Positions 1-6,299 of a stretch of 9,020 nucleotides of DNA are shown here, piece by piece. The stretch comes from Nitrososphaerales archaeon TH526 (GTDB lineage: Archaea; Thermoproteota; Nitrososphaeria; Nitrososphaerales; Nitrososphaeraceae): positions 1 to 9,020 of the forward strand of contig JAATVR010000755.1 in assembly GCA_014523665.1 (NCBI GenBank), in the 5' to 3' direction. The position numbers were made by a program, and so were the translations under genes. A model generated the notes under the pieces. The model made no database searches and was not told where the DNA came from. It saw only the letters and a list, made by a program, of their open reading frames with translations. Position 1 is the first letter of the stretch. Every line of letters starts with the position of its first letter.

Positions 1-123
1 AGTAGGTCCTATTGAAATCCGCTCATCTGTCACGTCAATCGAAGTAGGTCCTACCTCAATTTCCTCTGACGGTTCATCCATCTTTTCAGTTATAATAGAT
101 CCTTCTTCTCCTTCCTTCCACAT
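1..123 (-). CDS. Acidic repeat-containing protein, 5' part only (runs off the window)
   Basis: I do not recognise this protein. The minus strand is open from the ATG at 123 to the window edge, giving the first 41 residues. It begins MWKEGEEGS and is rich in Glu, Asp, Ile, Ser and Thr. A 14-residue period is visible: I-E-V-G-P-T-S-I-D-V-T-D is followed by I-S-I-G-P-T, matching a 42-bp direct repeat in the DNA (AGTAGGTCCTA at 1-11 and 43-53). The start is supported by a stop codon at 154-156 in the same frame with no other start codon in between, and by an ATAAATAT box centred about 26 nt upstream, as expected for a leaderless archaeal transcript. The rest of the gene, and so its length and function, lies outside the window. 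Confidence 0.5.
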   Translation of the reverse strand, partial: MWKEGEEGSIITEKMDEPSEEIEVGPTSIDVTDERISIGPT

Positions 124-144
124 GCGCTCTTCTTCAACCTCATC

Positions 145-152
145 ATATTTAT
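145..152 (-). promoter_or_regulatory. TATA box for the gene starting at 123
   Basis: The minus strand reads ATAAATAT, centred about 26 nt upstream of the ATG at 123. This is the spacing expected when transcription starts at or next to the start codon, as in many archaeal leaderless genes. There is no good Shine-Dalgarno sequence next to the ATG, which fits. Confidence 0.45.
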
Positions 153-299
153 CTTAGATATAGATGAGCTTTACACTTTGAATACTCATGTATTTCTACC
201 AAATCTTTTTTTTACTTTCGCAGCAACCTCCTCCCTTCTGTCGGAGTGTGTCAATGGCTAAATACAATTAGTTTTTTTCCATTTGACTGTGTCAACCAT

Positions 300-617
300 A
301 TGAAAAAGAATAGATCCAGATATGAAATAGTCAACGAGATCTTAAAAGTTGTCTTATCAATAAGTAAATTGTCTTCTTCCTTCTTTAATTGCAAGAAAAC
401 ACATATTGCTTTTCATGCAGATCTAACGTACCCTCAACTATGTGATTATCTAGGTCAGCTGATTGGTGTAGAACTATTGAAAATAGTGAGATATGGACCG
501 TACCAATATTATGAAATAACTCCTAAGGGAAGACGGTACCTGCAGATATTTGAAGAATTGCAAAACGCGATAGACCTATCAAGAAAAGTTGTTGCAATCA
601 CCTCTACGAATGACTGA
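300..617 (+). CDS. Winged-helix DNA-binding protein (HTH_45-like)
   Basis: This is a 105-aa protein starting MKKNRSRYEIVNEIL, probably a small transcription regulator. The order of elements is typical of the short winged-helix proteins found in many copies in Thaumarchaeota: an N-terminal RYEIVNEIL helix (residues 7-15), a middle DLTYPQLCDYL recognition-helix region (about 41-51), then a G-V-E-L-L-K-I-V wing start and the closing YEITPKGRRYLQIFEEL (71-87). A start at 246 would add 18 unusual residues (MCQWLNT...), so I prefer the ATG at 300, directly before the conserved helix. TAAATA at 260-265 could be its TATA box with a short leader. Its target cannot be read from the sequence. It appears to belong to the host chromosome rather than to the mobile element. 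Confidence 0.8.
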   Translation: MKKNRSRYEIVNEILKVVLSISKLSSSFFNCKKTHIAFHADLTYPQLCDYLGQLIGVELLKIVRYGPYQYYEITPKGRRYLQIFEELQNAIDLSRKVVAITSTND

Positions 618-736
618 AAATAGTTTCCTTATATGCCGATAGAAATAGTGGTTGATTGGAATGCTCACTAAAAAGTATTGGGAAATTTTCTAAATCCCTT
701 TTATTCAACTTCTTTGAAACATAGTCCCTAGACAAA

Positions 737-919
737 TTGGCACAGCCCTTATACAGACCTACAGGAGTTACCATTATTGCCATTCTCACTATTATTGGTG
801 GGATCCTACTGTGTTTCGGTGGAATTTCATTACTCGCACTTGGAGCATTTTTTGTTTCAGTTCCTATCGATAGTATTATCTCGGAGCAGCAGCAGCAACA
901 ACAACTGCAAGTCCAATAA
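737..919 (+). pseudogene. Short two-helix membrane protein, probable 5' fragment of a longer gene
   Basis: The open frame starts with TTG at 737 (a TAG at 722-724 precedes it, with no ATG) and gives 60 residues. It opens with R-P-T-G-V-T-I-I-A-I-L-T-I-I-G-G, a beginning I associate with small multi-spanning membrane proteins of Thaumarchaeota that are roughly twice this long. Hydrophobic stretches lie at about residues 10-28 and 29-43. After P-I-D-S-I-I-S-E the frame enters a CAG/CAA run coding for six Gln and stops. No continuation of the family is visible in the other frames before 1000. It is therefore either a truncated gene or a genuine short protein with a polar tail. The lack of an ATG and of a clear promoter favours a remnant. 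Confidence 0.4.
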
Positions 920-999
920 AAACAAAGCAGACAAATCTCTGATTTTCTCTAAAATAGATTGTGATATGGATAAAAGAAGTTTATTTGCATTATAGTTCT

Positions 1000-2118
1000 A
1001 TGTCTTTTCAGATCATTTTCACATTCCTATTCTTTTTTACATTAACTAATTTTCCGATCACTGCTTTTCACTTATTGGATGAAGCTCATCATGGTTTTAC
1101 TACAAACTTTTCCTTTCCAGAAATTACTGCGAAATCAGATGTCGATAGCGTAGTCACTCCTCAGCATATAATAGATAAAGTAAATCCAATTTATCTTGAA
1201 AAAACCGTTCATGATCTATCTTCCTTTCATACTCGACACACAGAATCCGAACTTATAGATGATGTTGCTTTTTGGCTAACAGAGAAACTTCAAAGTATTT
1301 GTGGCACAGAAGTCCATGTCCAAAATTTTACATATACTCCAGAGAAGACTAATGGTGATGACGATAATGATGTCAACAACAATCATAGACCAAAACCATT
1401 TTTCTATAATCTGAAAAATATAGCATGTGAGAAACCAGGTTCAACAAATAACACGATAATAATTTCTGCCCATTACGATAGCAGAATGGAGGACATTAAC
1501 AATAGTACTGCTAGAGCTCCGGGGGCAGACGATAACGCTAGTGGTGTTTCTGCATTATTAGAAGTAGCACGAATCCTTTCTAATATAAGTCTGAACCATA
1601 GCATCATCTTTGTACTATTTTCTGGTGAAGAGCAGGGCAAATGGGGTTCAACACATTACGCAGACTATATTGATAAAATGGATGTAGACCTTGACCTGTT
1701 AATTAATTTAGACATGGTGGGTTTTTCTCTAGAAGAAACTAACGATTTTCTCATAGAGTATGATAACGGAAATGTTGTGCAGGATAATGACAAATATTCA
1801 CGAGTTGTTGCAAACTTCATCAAAGGTGTAGCCGAAAAATATACTAATCTAAACGCAACTTTAGGGGTATTAGGAAATAGCGATTATCTTCCCTTTGAAG
1901 CTTTAGGTTACACAGTTGTTGGTTTTCACGATGATGGTGTAACAAAGAATCCAGATCATCATAAAAGTACTGACACTCCTGATATTCTAGACTATGAATA
2001 TTTGACTTCTGTAACTGAATTAACTTTGGCTACAATTTTGAATCTTGATAGATTGACAACGACTACTGATACACCCTCATTCTCAGTTCTAGATTTTCTT
2101 GTATTCATTGCTCAGTGA
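1000..2118 (+). CDS. Secreted M28-family zinc aminopeptidase
   Basis: This 372-aa protein should remove amino acids from the N-terminus of peptides outside the cell, using two zinc ions. The M28 metal and catalytic motifs are all present in order: SAHYDSR (His158), PGADDNASG (Asp177, bridging), FSGEEQGKWGS (Glu210 catalytic, Glu211 ligand), NLDMVGF (Asp238) and DHHKSTDT (His320 or His321). The N-terminus is a strongly hydrophobic signal segment (IIFTFLFFFTLTNF). Nine N-X-S/T sites are spread over the chain, in keeping with an exposed glycoprotein. A low-complexity Asp/Asn stretch lies at about residues 119-128. The ATG at 1000 is chosen because it starts next to the signal segment; a GTG at 961, just after a stop, would add 13 residues and cannot be excluded. 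No C-terminal anchor is seen. It looks like a chromosomal nutrient-scavenging gene unrelated to the mobile element. Confidence 0.9.
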   Translation: MSFQIIFTFLFFFTLTNFPITAFHLLDEAHHGFTTNFSFPEITAKSDVDSVVTPQHIIDKVNPIYLEKTVHDLSSFHTRHTESELIDDVAFWLTEKLQSICGTEVHVQNFTYTPEKTNGDDDNDVNNNHRPKPFFYNLKNIACEKPGSTNNTIIISAHYDSRMEDINNSTARAPGADDNASGVSALLEVARILSNISLNHSIIFVLFSGEEQGKWGSTHYADYIDKMDVDLDLLINLDMVGFSLEETNDFLIEYDNGNVVQDNDKYSRVVANFIKGVAEKYTNLNATLGVLGNSDYLPFEALGYTVVGFHDDGVTKNPDHHKSTDTPDILDYEYLTSVTELTLATILNLDRLTTTTDTPSFSVLDFLVFIAQ

Positions 2119-2470
2119 TCATTCATAATCTATATTATAAGTGCCATTCAAAAGTTTGCAAAGGAATATTAGAAATTTTTGACATGAACATCTAGGTACT
2201 GAATAATAGGCATAGTGTCTTTGTTCTGATATTTAAATCGCTAGTGATATGGGATAATATTTAGGTATTCTATGATTCCCCCATTTATTTTATGTTTGTG
2301 ACTAAAAGCTAATCTGGTATTTAAGGAGAAATCAGTTAATGAAATTCAGGTTATTGCTAAATTTGCTGGGATTCTGATATAATAAAATATAGACACACCA
2401 ATCTCTTTTAATAGTGGATCAGTTTAAGGTTAAGGCTATCAGTTTGTATTTTAATTTATAGATTAAGAAG

Positions 2471-2587
2471 CTATGTTTCATCTGTTGAATGTTTGCCAAA
2501 TAATTCATTTAACATCTTTTGCTGTTGCATTATTAATGCCAGACACATCGATTCAAATGAAAAGTTCTTTCCCCTACTGTACCTCAT
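2471..2587 (-). CDS. Possible 38-aa small protein
   Basis: The minus strand reads from an ATG at 2587 to a TAG. The peptide begins MRYSRGKNFSFESM and continues with an amphipathic Leu/Met/Gln-rich segment (about residues 14-30) before a charged end, KHSTDET. An ATAAATAT box lies about 33 nt upstream of the ATG, so a transcript with a short leader is possible. I recognise no family. The opposite strand is open over the same stretch, so chance is a serious alternative. Confidence 0.28.
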   Translation of the reverse strand: MRYSRGKNFSFESMCLALIMQQQKMLNELFGKHSTDET

Positions 2588-2753
2588 AATAGAATCAGAT
2601 AGAACATGTAAATTAGATATTTATGTGAACCTTCTATTGTTACTGATAATTATATTAGTATGTATTTAATCAAAATATTTAATTATCATATCGAGTGTAA
2701 TAATCTGACCTTAGAAGTGATCATTCTACTAGAAGGATGGCATCAAACCTTTT

Positions 2754-2778
2754 TGAAGTATCGAAACTTGATACTTCA
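2754..2778. repeat. Perfect 9-bp inverted repeat with 7-nt loop
   Basis: TGAAGTATC is followed by a GAAACTT spacer and then GATACTTCA. The arms are perfectly complementary. It sits in the gene-free stretch between the peptidase and the integrase region. It could be a protein-binding site or a small hairpin. There is no following T-run, so a terminator is not supported. Confidence 0.6.
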
Positions 2779-2811
2779 TGATTTAATATAGCTTAGCGTG
2801 TTATATGAATT

Positions 2812-2825
2812 TCTGAATATTCAGA
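2812..2825. repeat. 14-bp perfect palindrome TCTGAATATTCAGA
   Basis: The sequence equals its own reverse complement over 14 bp. Its half TCTGAATAT also occurs in the inverted repeat in front of the replication operon (5660-5690), so both may be bound by the same protein. No gene starts directly beside it. Confidence 0.55.
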
Positions 2826-3025
2826 GAAGCAACATTATTACTATCATTCCCATGCAGCTATATCTTTCTCTGCTATTATTTTCTTAGGTTTTATGCGTGC
2901 AAGAATTGCACCTTCAGTACTATTTATTTTACCATATGCTTTTGCATTGCTCTTGCTTACTTATACTGATATTTTTTCTGCTAGATAATAGTAAAATTGT
3001 CGGTAACCAATCCATTTCAGAAAAG

Positions 3026-3232
3026 CTAACGCATAGATTCACACTCTTCTTTAGACCATCCTCGTTTAACCGGTAGTATGTTTTGTGTACGAGGATGTTC
3101 TACCCACCAATTCACAAGACCATTGCAATTACCACATCGTAATTCAATTCTTGAACCATTTATCTTGAAATATCCTACTGGCTTCGAACTATTTATATGC
3201 TGATTACAGTTACAATCTTTAGTGCTAGACAT
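3026..3232 (-). CDS. Small zinc-binding protein, function unknown
   Basis: This 68-aa protein is read divergently from the integrase. It carries C7-x-C9-x2-H12 near its start and C33-x2-C36 (LRCGNCNGLVNWW) in the middle, so one zinc ion could be held by the two pairs. A single Cys64 is near the end. The central CGNC-x-G-L-V pattern resembles the C-terminal CRKCLGLV of the helix-turn-helix protein at 4834-5637, so the two may share a zinc-ribbon type. The start ATG lies 100 bp from the integrase ATG across a region with repeated TAATATCA motifs. I cannot assign a role; DNA binding or help to the integrase is a guess from position. Confidence 0.6.
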   Translation of the reverse strand: MSSTKDCNCNQHINSSKPVGYFKINGSRIELRCGNCNGLVNWWVEHPRTQNILPVKRGWSKEECESMR

Positions 3233-3312
3233 TTTGTACTAATTCTATAAATCTTTGAAAAACAAGATAATATCAGGTGTGATCAATAGGACTATCAAAA
3301 GAGTATTTGATC

Positions 3313-3341
3313 TAATATCATTCTCCATGTGAATGATATTA
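3313..3341. promoter_or_regulatory. 11-bp inverted repeat covering the integrase start codon
   Basis: TAATATCATTC and GAATGATATTA form perfect arms around a 7-nt spacer, and the right arm contains the integrase ATG (3333-3335). A further TAATATCA lies at 3268-3275. A protein bound here would block transcription or translation of the integrase, so an operator is the simplest reading; a recombination site is another. Confidence 0.5.
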
Positions 3342-4841
3342 TACTGGTTAAATAGTAACGTATATAGCTCTCCATTGAGAATAAACCAAAATCAGAAAGA
3401 CTTGAGGTTACACGAAAATAATGGGTCCTATACAGAGCTTAGACAGCGAATAACGGAAGCAACATTGGATTTAAACAAACGCTATTACGCTCTCATGGCA
3501 AAAAGAATGTCAATTCACAATGCCGATACTAATTTCATTATTTCTTGCAGAAAAGAAAGAACCATTGCTGTCAATACGGTAATGATTTACATAGTCGGAA
3601 TTTCATATCTGGAGAATTTTCACAAACACAAAGATCTGGATAAGATGGATAGAAATGATATTATTTCATTTCTCGATAGTTATCGTAAACCGGAGATTAT
3701 TGATCCATTGCATAGATGGATTAATACGTATAATATACGAATGACCGCAGTAAGCAAGTTCTTTAAATGGTTATATAGCCCGAAATTTGACGGAAGAACA
3801 GCAATATCGACAACTCCGCCAATTATAAGTGGAATTAAGCGACTTACCCGAAAAGAAAAGACTTCGTATCAAGCAAAAGACTTATGGACATCCGAAGAAG
3901 ATGCACTATTTCTAAAGTATTGTGAAGACGATCGATTGAAATGCTATCATTCAATGGCACGCGACACAAGCGGCAGACCTCACGAAATCCTAAAGATCCG
4001 TGTAGGAGATATTATGTACAAGAAATCTAACACAGCCATTTACGCCGAAGTCACAATTGGAAAGAGTGGTAAGACTGCTCAAAGAACCGTGCCGCTTACA
4101 AATTCTATTCCGTTTATCAAATCCTGGATTCAAAAGCATCCAACCGGCACCAACAGAAACTCATTCTTGTTCCCAAGTTTTGAAAGACAGTCAGCGTATA
4201 GAAATATTCCATTAAAACCGATTTCAGTGGGTATCATGTATAGACAGCTAAAATTGGAATTCTTTCCACGATTATTAACAAATCCTGATATTCCAGAAGA
4301 AGAAAAGAACAAAATTAGAATCTTACTCGATAAGCCATGGAATCCATATGTGAGGAGGCATACCGCATTAACCGAAAAATGGAAGCTACTGAAAAGTGAA
4401 CAAGCGTTACGGATGCATGCAGGCTGGTCAAAGACGTCAAAAATGGTTGAAATCTATACTCACGAATTTGGAAATGAGAGTAGTGAGCTGCTATTACAAG
4501 CTTATGGCATTATTCCAGCCAATGAGTATGAAAATAATATTTTGAAGCCAAGACAATGTCCGAACTGTAATGAGCCAAATAAACCGGACAATAGGTTCTG
4601 CTCTAAATGTGACATGGTGATAACTTATGATGCTTACAATGAGACTCTGGAAATTCAAAAGCAAAAAGAACAGCGCTTTAGTGCTATGGAAAAACAAGTT
4701 AACTTAATGCAATCACAATTACAAAATCTGATCTCTGCGCTTGGAAACATGAATGGTGATAAAAAGAATAGCTTCGCGAGAGAATTATTTCACTTTGGAT
4801 TATTGGAAGTAAACAACGAGAAAGTGATAGCAGCTAAGTAA
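3333..4841 (+). CDS. Tyrosine recombinase/integrase with C-terminal zinc ribbon
   Basis: This 502-aa enzyme should integrate and excise the element through a covalent DNA-tyrosine intermediate. A SAM-like core-binding domain spans about residues 65-150 (ending KFFKWLYSP). The catalytic domain shows Arg215 (SGRPHEIL), a lysine in the GKSGK hairpin (244 or 247), Y339-x2-R342 followed by H343 in PYVRRHTALTEK, His362 in MHAGWSKTS and the nucleophile Tyr375 in MVEIYTHEFG. The usual first His of the HxxR box is a Tyr here, a tolerated archaeal type of variation. After the active site come a four-Cys zinc ribbon (C409, C412, C423, C426) and a helix with coiled-coil character (about 440-468), which may help assemble the complex. 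The gene is full length. Its end overlaps the convergent gene by 8 bp. A perfect inverted repeat covers its start codon. Confidence 0.9.
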   Translation: MILYWLNSNVYSSPLRINQNQKDLRLHENNGSYTELRQRITEATLDLNKRYYALMAKRMSIHNADTNFIISCRKERTIAVNTVMIYIVGISYLENFHKHKDLDKMDRNDIISFLDSYRKPEIIDPLHRWINTYNIRMTAVSKFFKWLYSPKFDGRTAISTTPPIISGIKRLTRKEKTSYQAKDLWTSEEDALFLKYCEDDRLKCYHSMARDTSGRPHEILKIRVGDIMYKKSNTAIYAEVTIGKSGKTAQRTVPLTNSIPFIKSWIQKHPTGTNRNSFLFPSFERQSAYRNIPLKPISVGIMYRQLKLEFFPRLLTNPDIPEEEKNKIRILLDKPWNPYVRRHTALTEKWKLLKSEQALRMHAGWSKTSKMVEIYTHEFGNESSELLLQAYGIIPANEYENNILKPRQCPNCNEPNKPDNRFCSKCDMVITYDAYNETLEIQKQKEQRFSAMEKQVNLMQSQLQNLISALGNMNGDKKNSFARELFHFGLLEVNNEKVIAAK

Positions 4842-5637
4842 TCGGCTCTAGATCTTTTTCTTCCACGAGCCCTAAACACTTACGACATTCAAAGCGTTCT
4901 CCGATCTTATGGATATTAATTCTATGCCATTCATGTTCACAAGATTTATCCCTATCAAAGCTAATATATTTTCTGAAACTATCATCTAATAATTCAGAGA
5001 AGCCTGGATATACAGTATTATACGCACTCGCTATTTTTTCTAATGACTCTTGATCTTTCCCCATAATCATTCTGTCAGGACTACCTGGAAGTATTCTCAA
5101 GAGAGACGGTAAAATAAGCTGCATATTGACGGCATCTTGTAAGAAATCTTTTGATATTTGTGTTCTTTCTGATATCGAAATCAATCTCTCATTTGGTTTA
5201 AGTGATTCAATTAGAACATAGGTAACAAATGCTCCAATAACATTCCCGAAATTTAAAATCATGTCCTCAAGTGTTTGTCCATCTGAGTACATTTTTAATA
5301 ATGCAATCTTGTTTAGCCGATTTTGTATTTGAAACTCATTTAAAAATTCAGCGAAAACTGACCAACCGTCATCAATAAATAAATCTTTGAGAAAATACTT
5401 TTTGTTTAATTTGAATACTCTATCTTCTGCAAATAGCTGATTTAATAATCTGTGAACCGTTCTAACCGTCAAGCGTTTTGGCAGCTTTCTTGATGCTAAC
5501 CTGTTTACGATCTCTTCTGCGGTTATACCCTCTTTATTCGCAGAACTTAAAAGCATGGCCCGACGGATGAATAACTTGTTGTAATCGCTAGTAGTATTAT
5601 ACCGCTTATTAGTTCTTTCATTTCTGTCATTTTTCAA
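4834..5637 (-). CDS. Helix-turn-helix protein with C-terminal zinc ribbon, probable element regulator
   Basis: This 267-aa protein has three parts. Residues about 23-85 form a winged-helix-like unit (GITAEEIVNRL, then LTVRTVHRLLNQL, then VFKLNKKYFL). Residues about 90-190 are a helical domain I do not recognise. The C-terminus carries a zinc-binding set, C233-x-H235-x2-H238 and C251-x2-C254 (ECRKCLGLV). It is probably a DNA-binding regulator of the element. The longest reading starts with TTG at 5637; no ATG lies in frame upstream, and the next in-frame ATG, at 5556, would cut into the first helix, so TTG is preferred with some doubt. Its promoter must lie in the 64-bp gap shared with the divergent replication operon, which contains a palindrome around a TATA box. 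The 3' end overlaps the integrase end by 8 bp. Confidence 0.7.
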   Translation of the reverse strand: MKNDRNERTNKRYNTTSDYNKLFIRRAMLLSSANKEGITAEEIVNRLASRKLPKRLTVRTVHRLLNQLFAEDRVFKLNKKYFLKDLFIDDGWSVFAEFLNEFQIQNRLNKIALLKMYSDGQTLEDMILNFGNVIGAFVTYVLIESLKPNERLISISERTQISKDFLQDAVNMQLILPSLLRILPGSPDRMIMGKDQESLEKIASAYNTVYPGFSELLDDSFRKYISFDRDKSCEHEWHRINIHKIGERFECRKCLGLVEEKDLEPIT

Positions 5638-5659
5638 ACAAATTCTATTTAGAAATGAC

Positions 5660-5690
5660 AGAACCTGAATATTAAATATATTCAGATTCT
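5660..5690. promoter_or_regulatory. 31-bp palindromic operator enclosing a TATA box
   Basis: Arms AGAACCTGAATAT and ATATTCAGATTCT match as an inverted repeat at 12 of 13 positions around a TAAAT spacer. The AT-rich centre (TTAAATATA, 5673-5681) is about 26 nt upstream of the ATG at 5702, the spacing of a leaderless archaeal promoter. It also lies about 38 nt upstream of the opposite gene at 5637. A repressor bound to the arms would cover the TATA box. The neighbouring ribbon-helix-helix and helix-turn-helix proteins are the obvious candidates. Confidence 0.6.
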
Positions 5691-5701
5691 AATGCTTCCT
5701 C

Positions 5702-5866
5702 ATGATGTCTAAGTATAAGAACATCTGTGTATCTGAGAGCAACTACAAGACTCTCAAAGAAATGGGGCAGGCAGGGGATAGCTTCAATGATGTATTGACT
5801 AAACTCTTGAGACCTAAACCCAATCAAGATTATGGTAAAGCTGACCGCAGGCTGATCAGGGTTTAG
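5702..5866 (+). CDS. Ribbon-helix-helix, antitoxin-like DNA-binding protein
   Basis: This 54-aa protein reads MMSKYKNICVSESNYKTLKE, then M-G-Q-A-G-D-S-F-N-D-V-L-T-K-L-L, then a basic tail. The pattern of a short strand (KNICVS), a helix (ESNYKTLKEMG), the G-D-S-F-N-D-V turn and a second helix matches archaeal antitoxin-like ribbon-helix-helix proteins of the VapB kind. Such proteins bind DNA as dimers and often repress their own promoter. A TATA box within a palindrome lies 26 nt upstream, so the message is probably leaderless; the second Met (5705) is an alternative start. No toxin gene such as a PIN-domain protein follows. The next gene starts only 2 nt after the stop, so I infer a copy-number or operon regulator rather than an antitoxin. 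Confidence 0.7.
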   Translation: MMSKYKNICVSESNYKTLKEMGQAGDSFNDVLTKLLRPKPNQDYGKADRRLIRV

Positions 5867-5868
5867 AT

Positions 5869-6090
5869 ATGTCTCAACAGATCAAAGTCGACCAAATAAC
5901 AGAATGTCTTACCCAGAGCTGTCTAGACTGTTCTGGTTCGTACATAAACAAACTAACTGGATATAAACTCGAATGTATGTGTCACTGTCACAATAAAAAG
6001 ACATCAGAGCAACAACAGGTTGTGGGACCGGAGTGCTCTAATGTCCATCACATACAGCCAAACCAACAACCCGAGGGGATCATTAGATGA
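5869..6090 (+). CDS. Small Cys/His-rich protein of the replication operon
   Basis: This 73-aa protein has a dense metal-binding half: C13, C18-x2-C21 (SCLDC), then C36-x-C38-H39-C40-H41 (ECMCHCH). It is followed by a polar, Gln-rich tail (about 47-73). One or two zinc ions could be bound. No family is recognised. It begins 2 nt after the ribbon-helix-helix gene, and its last codon and stop overlap the next ATG (ATGA). It is therefore transcribed with the replication protein and probably serves the element's replication or its control. Confidence 0.65.
   Translation: MSQQIKVDQITECLTQSCLDCSGSYINKLTGYKLECMCHCHNKKTSEQQQVVGPECSNVHHIQPNQQPEGIIR
6073..6081 (+). promoter_or_regulatory. Strong Shine-Dalgarno for the gene at 6087
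   Basis: GAGGGGATC matches GAGGTGATC, the complement of the expected archaeal 16S rRNA 3' end, at 8 of 9 bases and sits 5 nt before the ATG. It is the clearest ribosome site in the window. It supports the overlapping ATGA start inside the operon. Confidence 0.6.
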
Positions 6091-6299
6091 CTGATACTAG
6101 TCATATATCAAACAATCTCAAAAATAAGTCTTTTGTTAAGTACACTGAGCAAATTGACATAGATTTAATCGAATGGAAGAATTACGATGATGATATCTGT
6201 CCCCAATGCGGCCAAAATCACGGGTACAAGCTGATAGCAGGCAGCACCATACAAGATATGATTTCATTTCTTGATAGAGATATATCCGAAGAATTATGA
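6087..6299 (+). CDS. Small CPxCG protein of the replication operon
   Basis: This 70-aa acidic protein has a single ICPQCGQNH knuckle (C38, C41, His45) between a charged N-terminal half and a short C-terminal helix (IQDMISFLDRDISEEL). With one Cys pair and one His, a full zinc site may need a partner or a dimer. It overlaps the preceding gene and the following PrimPol gene by ATGA, so the three are translationally coupled. A strong Shine-Dalgarno precedes it. Function is not recognised. Its position directly before the primase suggests an accessory factor, which is inference only. Confidence 0.65.
   Translation: MTDTSHISNNLKNKSFVKYTEQIDIDLIEWKNYDDDICPQCGQNHGYKLIAGSTIQDMISFLDRDISEEL

Larger units (their letters stand above)
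2119..3025. other. Gene-poor region, possible left border of the mobile element
   Basis: About 900 bases of AT-rich sequence contain no convincing gene. A marginal 38-aa minus ORF (2471-2587), a hairpin (2754-2778) and a 14-bp palindrome (2812-2825) are listed separately. I looked for a tRNA T-arm on both strands as an integration target and found none. Chromosomal genes lie on the left and accessory genes on the right, so the element boundary is probably in here, but no attachment repeat can be identified without the other end. Confidence 0.5.

Noticed and set aside
724..731. GTCCCTAG, resembling the unit of the large inverted repeat
   Set aside because: A single 8-mer in 9 kb is expected by chance fairly often, and it is not paired or repeated here.
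604..789. 61-codon minus-strand frame between the regulator and the membrane fragment
   Set aside because: It overlaps the start of the membrane-protein reading on the other strand and shows no recognisable motif; likely chance.
777..995. 72-codon plus frame overlapping the membrane fragment
   Set aside because: It is an alternative frame of the fragment with no family-like features and runs into the peptidase leader.
2844..2960. 38-codon minus-strand stretch (KINSTEGAILARIKPKK) that looks somewhat protein-like
   Set aside because: No start codon exists between its stops, and the opposite strand is open too as a hydrophobic stretch. It may be a remnant, but the evidence is too weak to list as a gene.
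2119..3025. Search for a tRNA gene as integration target
   Set aside because: No T-arm-like GGTTCRAAYCC or its complement and no cloverleaf could be found on either strand.
3246..3252. TATAAAT as promoter of the small zinc gene at 3232
   Set aside because: It lies only about 17 nt from the start codon, which would place transcription start inside the gene.
4130..4312. Minus-strand frame within the integrase gene
   Set aside because: It is a shadow of the integrase coding sequence; the plus frame carries the catalytic motifs.
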